Below are positions 28,774-31,842 of a stretch of 31,842 bases of DNA, piece by piece (within the stretch, counting starts at the first letter, position 1; the number at the start of each line of letters is the position of its first letter). Below the pieces are notes generated by a model that worked only from the letters and a program-made list of their open reading frames with translations, was not told the origin of the DNA and searched no databases. This stretch comes from Zelonia costaricensis (lineage: Eukaryota > Euglenozoa > Kinetoplastea > Trypanosomatida > Trypanosomatidae): NCBI GenBank assembly GCA_030849075.1, contig JASAOO010003247.1:1-31842 (forward strand), read 5' to 3'. The position numbers were made by a program, and so were the translations under genes.

Positions 28774-28775
28774 CT
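28774..28775 (-). promoter_or_regulatory. Spliced-leader acceptor AG for the RRM gene
   Basis: On the minus strand a C/T-rich stretch (complement of about 28776-28820) including CTCCGCCTCCGCCCCCGTCT and CCCCACGCAG ends at this AG. The leader would be about 147 nt with the ATG at 28626 as first AUG, and includes a CA tract. Confidence 0.45.
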
Positions 28776-29990
28776 GCGTGGGGAAGACGGGGGCGGAGGC
28801 GGAGGGCAAAAGAGGGGTGAGTGGCTAAGAAGCACGTCACGCGCACCCGTCGGGGCGAAGCACACACCTCCCCAGGTGAACCCAAGACAAGCGCGGAAAA
28901 GACCGAAAATCAAAAATCACAAAAGACAACAAAAGTCAAAAAAGAAGGTGCGCGCAGATCGTAAAACGAAAAACAACAGCAACACGGAATTGCGTCCGTA
29001 ACGATGCACCGCGTGGCCGCCGTGGAGAGCGACGAGTTTGAGACGAGAAGGGGTCAGAGGGAGGGGAGGGGAGAGAGGGGTTCGGGGGTTGGGACAGATA
29101 GAGCCACTAGATGAACGTAAGAAGGGGGGAAAACCAACCAAGTGGAGTAGGCGCAAACACGCAAAAGACTACAGAAACACACACACACGCACACACACAG
29201 TGTACGTGCGTGAAGTTTCGCGGTGTCGGTAGGCGCCACGGAAACGGTCAGTGTGGGTATTCGCTTGTGTGTGCCCTCAATCGCAGAGCTCCAAAGCTGC
29301 CACACACTAACGGACACGAGAAGTTGTCGCGAGGTAGGCTGGCAACAGTGGAAAGAGGACAAGAAAGAAACACTGGGCGCGGAGGAAAGGACGAAGCGGC
29401 AAACAAACACGGTTCGTCGACGGACACGCAGGCACACACGCTAAGATATGTAACCAGTTCGAGCTCACGTAAGAGAGAGGGGGGGAGCCGCTGACGTAGT
29501 GGAGGGCAGAATGGGGGGGGGGCNGGCGGAGAAGGAGAAGGAGAAGGGGTGGGGGTGGGGGGCAGGGATGTGAAAAGGACCAGCAAAAACGCAAGCAATA
29601 GAAAGTTAGACAGCTGTCTACGCGACTCCACGCTCCCGAACTATTTTATTGACTGCAGTTATGAGCGTCGGGGAGGTGGGGGGGGGGGGGAATCCGCACG
29701 AAGGAAAAAAAGAAAAAAGGAAAGGTGAAGCCACGATACCCGAGGCCCAATAGGCAAAACAGAGCAAGACACTCAAATGGAGGAAGGCAGTGGGTAGCGC
29801 AGGGGCTTCGGGAAGTGCCAGAGGAGGAGGAGGAGGGGGGGGGCGGTTGAAGAAAGGAGTGCGGGCGCAGACGCGGAGGGTGGGACGCAGGGGGAGCGCT
29901 GGAGCGAACAGGCTGGGGAAGGGAGGGGGTTCAAGAGAGAGTGGTGCGGCGAAGATGGCGGGGGCACGTTGAAAGAAACACGTGTAACGG

Positions 29991-30013
29991 CACACACACA
30001 CACACACACACAC
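29991..30013. repeat. CA microsatellite
   Basis: Eleven CA units upstream of the RRM gene, followed by CGTACACG. Confidence 0.95.
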
Positions 30014-31842
30014 GTACACGTGCAAACTCAACAGGCAAGAAGAAGAAGACGAAAAACAGAATAAAACGGCGCCGGGCTCTACGCTGCACCGAGATGAAGC
30101 AAAGAAGGTTTGTCACACACGAAAAAAAAAAAGAAGATGGCACGCTTGGAGCACTAAGCAAGGACACACAAACACACAGGCCCGCTAACGGACGCTCCCG
30201 CAGGGGTGGGGTGGGGGGACACAGGAGACAGAGGAGGGAGGAGGGGAGGCGCCAAATACTGTGCGCACCGAGGGCGGACAACCGGCACGGTAAAAAGGAA
30301 AAAAAGAAAGAAAGGTTGTGGATGAAGGAGGGGGGAGGGGCCGAAGTCGAAACGAGATGCAAGAAGGGTGGAGGCAGCGCGCGGGGGCTTTGCGTGTGCC
30401 AAAGAGAGAGGCGGGGGAAGGGGGAGGTGCAGGTGCAGGGTGGGCGCCGTTGCTGGCGTGGGCGTGCTTTGCTAGGGCTGTGAAAGGTGAGGACGCGCAA
30501 CACCGAACACACACAAAGGACAGTAACGCACACACACACGCACACGCAAACCGGTCCAGACAAGGCGAGGAACGCGCTGACGCGGACGCGAGGGAGGAAG
30601 AGGGAGAGTGAGAGAGCAAAGGCGATGGAGGAAAGAAAGAACAACCAGACCCAAGAGAGGAGGACGCACAGGCAGCCTTCGTGAGAGAGAGAGAGTGCGC
30701 CGCGCAGCAAAAGAAATATAGCCAGCGCAGGTGGCGGGAAAGGGGCGAAGTGGGGGAGGGGAGGGGGAGGGGGAAGGAAGGGAGGGGGGGGGGGGCGCGA
30801 ACAAGAAAAGGGGAGAAAAAGAAGCACAAATTGACACGGAGGAGGTGCTGGTGGTGGTGAGCGTTGCCACAGACCCAACACACCGCAAGACCACACGACG
30901 ACAAATACTGATGGAGAGGGACTTATAGAGAAAGAAGGGAGGGGGGGTAGAGGGAGCGGGTACAGGGGCACGGTGAGAAGAGGAAAGAGGAAAGAGGAGC
31001 GAAAGCTGGAGAGGGAGAGGGAGTGGGGCGGGGTGGGGGAGACGAGGCGCCAACCGCCTTCTTATTATCACGCTCTTTGTTTTCTTTTGTCGGCTTCTAT
31101 GTGCTTTCGTAGGCAAGCACGTGCACTGCGTTTGGTGTAAACCAGGGTGGGTACGTGACCGGAGTGGGCAAGACGAGGTGAGCGCCCGGATTAGAAGAAG
31201 GGAGGTAGTGGGGAGGTGAGGGGCGAGGGGGCGGCGCTGATAACGGGTAAGGAGGTGGTGCGGCGTGTTTTTTCTGTGTGACGGCAAGGTGGGAGAGAAA
31301 GAGAGACGCGGAGGTGGTCGCAATCCCGACGGCGCTGCGATCAACGCAGCTTTTGGGCGCTCGCAGCAGTAATGACAGCGAACAGCACAACACCGCGTGG
31401 TACACAGAGAGAGAGAGACAGCGAGAGACGGGAGACCAAAAAAGAAAAACACACAAGACAAACAAGACAAACAAGAGAAAGAGAAGACACTGAAAAAAAC
31501 GAGTTTTGTGTGTTCACTCTTGGGCGGCTGAAGCAGCGGCGATGATGGATTCAGGAATGAGAAAAAGAAGTCAGAAACGAACACGCCAGAAAGAGGCGGA
31601 AATGGGCAGAGGACGAGAGAACCGCAACAGCCAAGAGGCAGCTGCCGCGACAGTAACACCAATGCAAAATGAAGCTAAGGAAGGGGGGTACAAGAGAAGC
31701 ACGACAAGCACCCACAGAGACGCTCACGGACAGCCACAGAGAGGTACACGCACGCACAGAGGGGTAGACAGATAGAGAGAGGGGAAAGGGAAGGGGGGGG
31801 GGAAGAGCGTGGCTGTCACGACGGGCAGCAACTAACGCAGTA

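Larger units (their letters stand above)
28627..31842. other. Non-coding region upstream of the RRM gene, no gene seen
   Basis: This stretch holds the 5' UTR and trans-splice region of the RRM gene, then about 3 kb of purine-rich plus-strand sequence with A-rich runs, G-runs (29513-29522, 29680-29691 and 30785-30796), CA/TG tracts (28682-28700 and 29991-30013) and an N at 29524. Minus frames at 29931-30971 and 30472-31662 are Ser/Pro/Phe/Leu-rich low complexity. It likely contains the 3' UTR of a gene beyond the right edge. Confidence 0.6.

Noticed and set aside
30472..31662. 396-codon minus-strand open frame, and the overlapping one at 29931-30971
   Set aside because: Ser/Leu/Pro/Phe-rich composition follows the CT-rich strand. 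Two overlapping frames look equally good, and neither has protein-like conservation signals.
1..31842. CRISPR arrays, bacterial operon signals, insertion sequences
   Set aside because: The organism is eukaryotic. Repeats are simple microsatellites without spacers, and no transposase or terminal inverted repeats were seen.

Overview
The window looks like nuclear DNA of a trypanosomatid of the Leishmania type (Leishmaniinae). The reasons are: intronless GC-rich genes, all on one strand; Ala-, Gln- and Ser-rich insertions inside otherwise conserved proteins; long non-coding intervals full of (CA)n/(TG)n microsatellites and homopurine/homopyrimidine runs; and polypyrimidine-AG signals upstream of several start codons on the coding strand, as expected for spliced-leader trans-splicing. 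I could run no database search. Gene identities come from domains recognised by eye.

Seven protein genes are supported, all on the minus strand, so transcription runs from high to low coordinates, consistent with one polycistronic unit and no strand switch. In transcription order they are: (1) a long RNA-binding protein whose single RRM is split by a low-complexity insert (28626-25936); (2) a gene-free interval of about 8.1 kb (25935-17829); (3) a 1754-residue helical-repeat protein whose N- and C-terminal segments resemble the cohesin loader subunit SCC4/MAU2 (17828-12564); (4) PEX12, a glycosome/peroxisome biogenesis factor (11567-10173); (5) a small basic protein with a CxxC...CxxC zinc-ribbon-like pair, possibly mitochondrial (9151-8672); (6) a SURP-domain protein, probably splicing-related (7885-7205); (7, 8) two diverged SPFH/Band-7 proteins of the plant HIR type, one predicted to be myristoylated and palmitoylated (6412-5579), the other with a cysteine cluster at its N terminus (2686-1832).

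These genes do not form a pathway-type operon. Trypanosomatid units usually join unrelated genes whose expression is set after transcription. Only the two SPFH paralogues are obviously related and may form one membrane scaffold.

The remaining sequence (1-1831, 2687-5578, 17829-25935, 28627-31842 and shorter spacers) is untranslated and intergenic DNA. Its plus strand is mostly purine- and G-rich, so the transcribed sense is pyrimidine-rich. Long open frames there translate to Ser/Pro/Cys/Phe-rich or Thr-His repeat peptides and are not credible genes. Four single N bases mark assembly joins, and two of them are flanked by near-exact direct duplications that look like unmerged contig ends. The points most worth following are the possible SCC4/MAU2 orthologue, the split RRM with its very long downstream interval, purine tracts directly after six of the seven stop codons, and a local reversal of strand composition near 18.4-19.2 kb.
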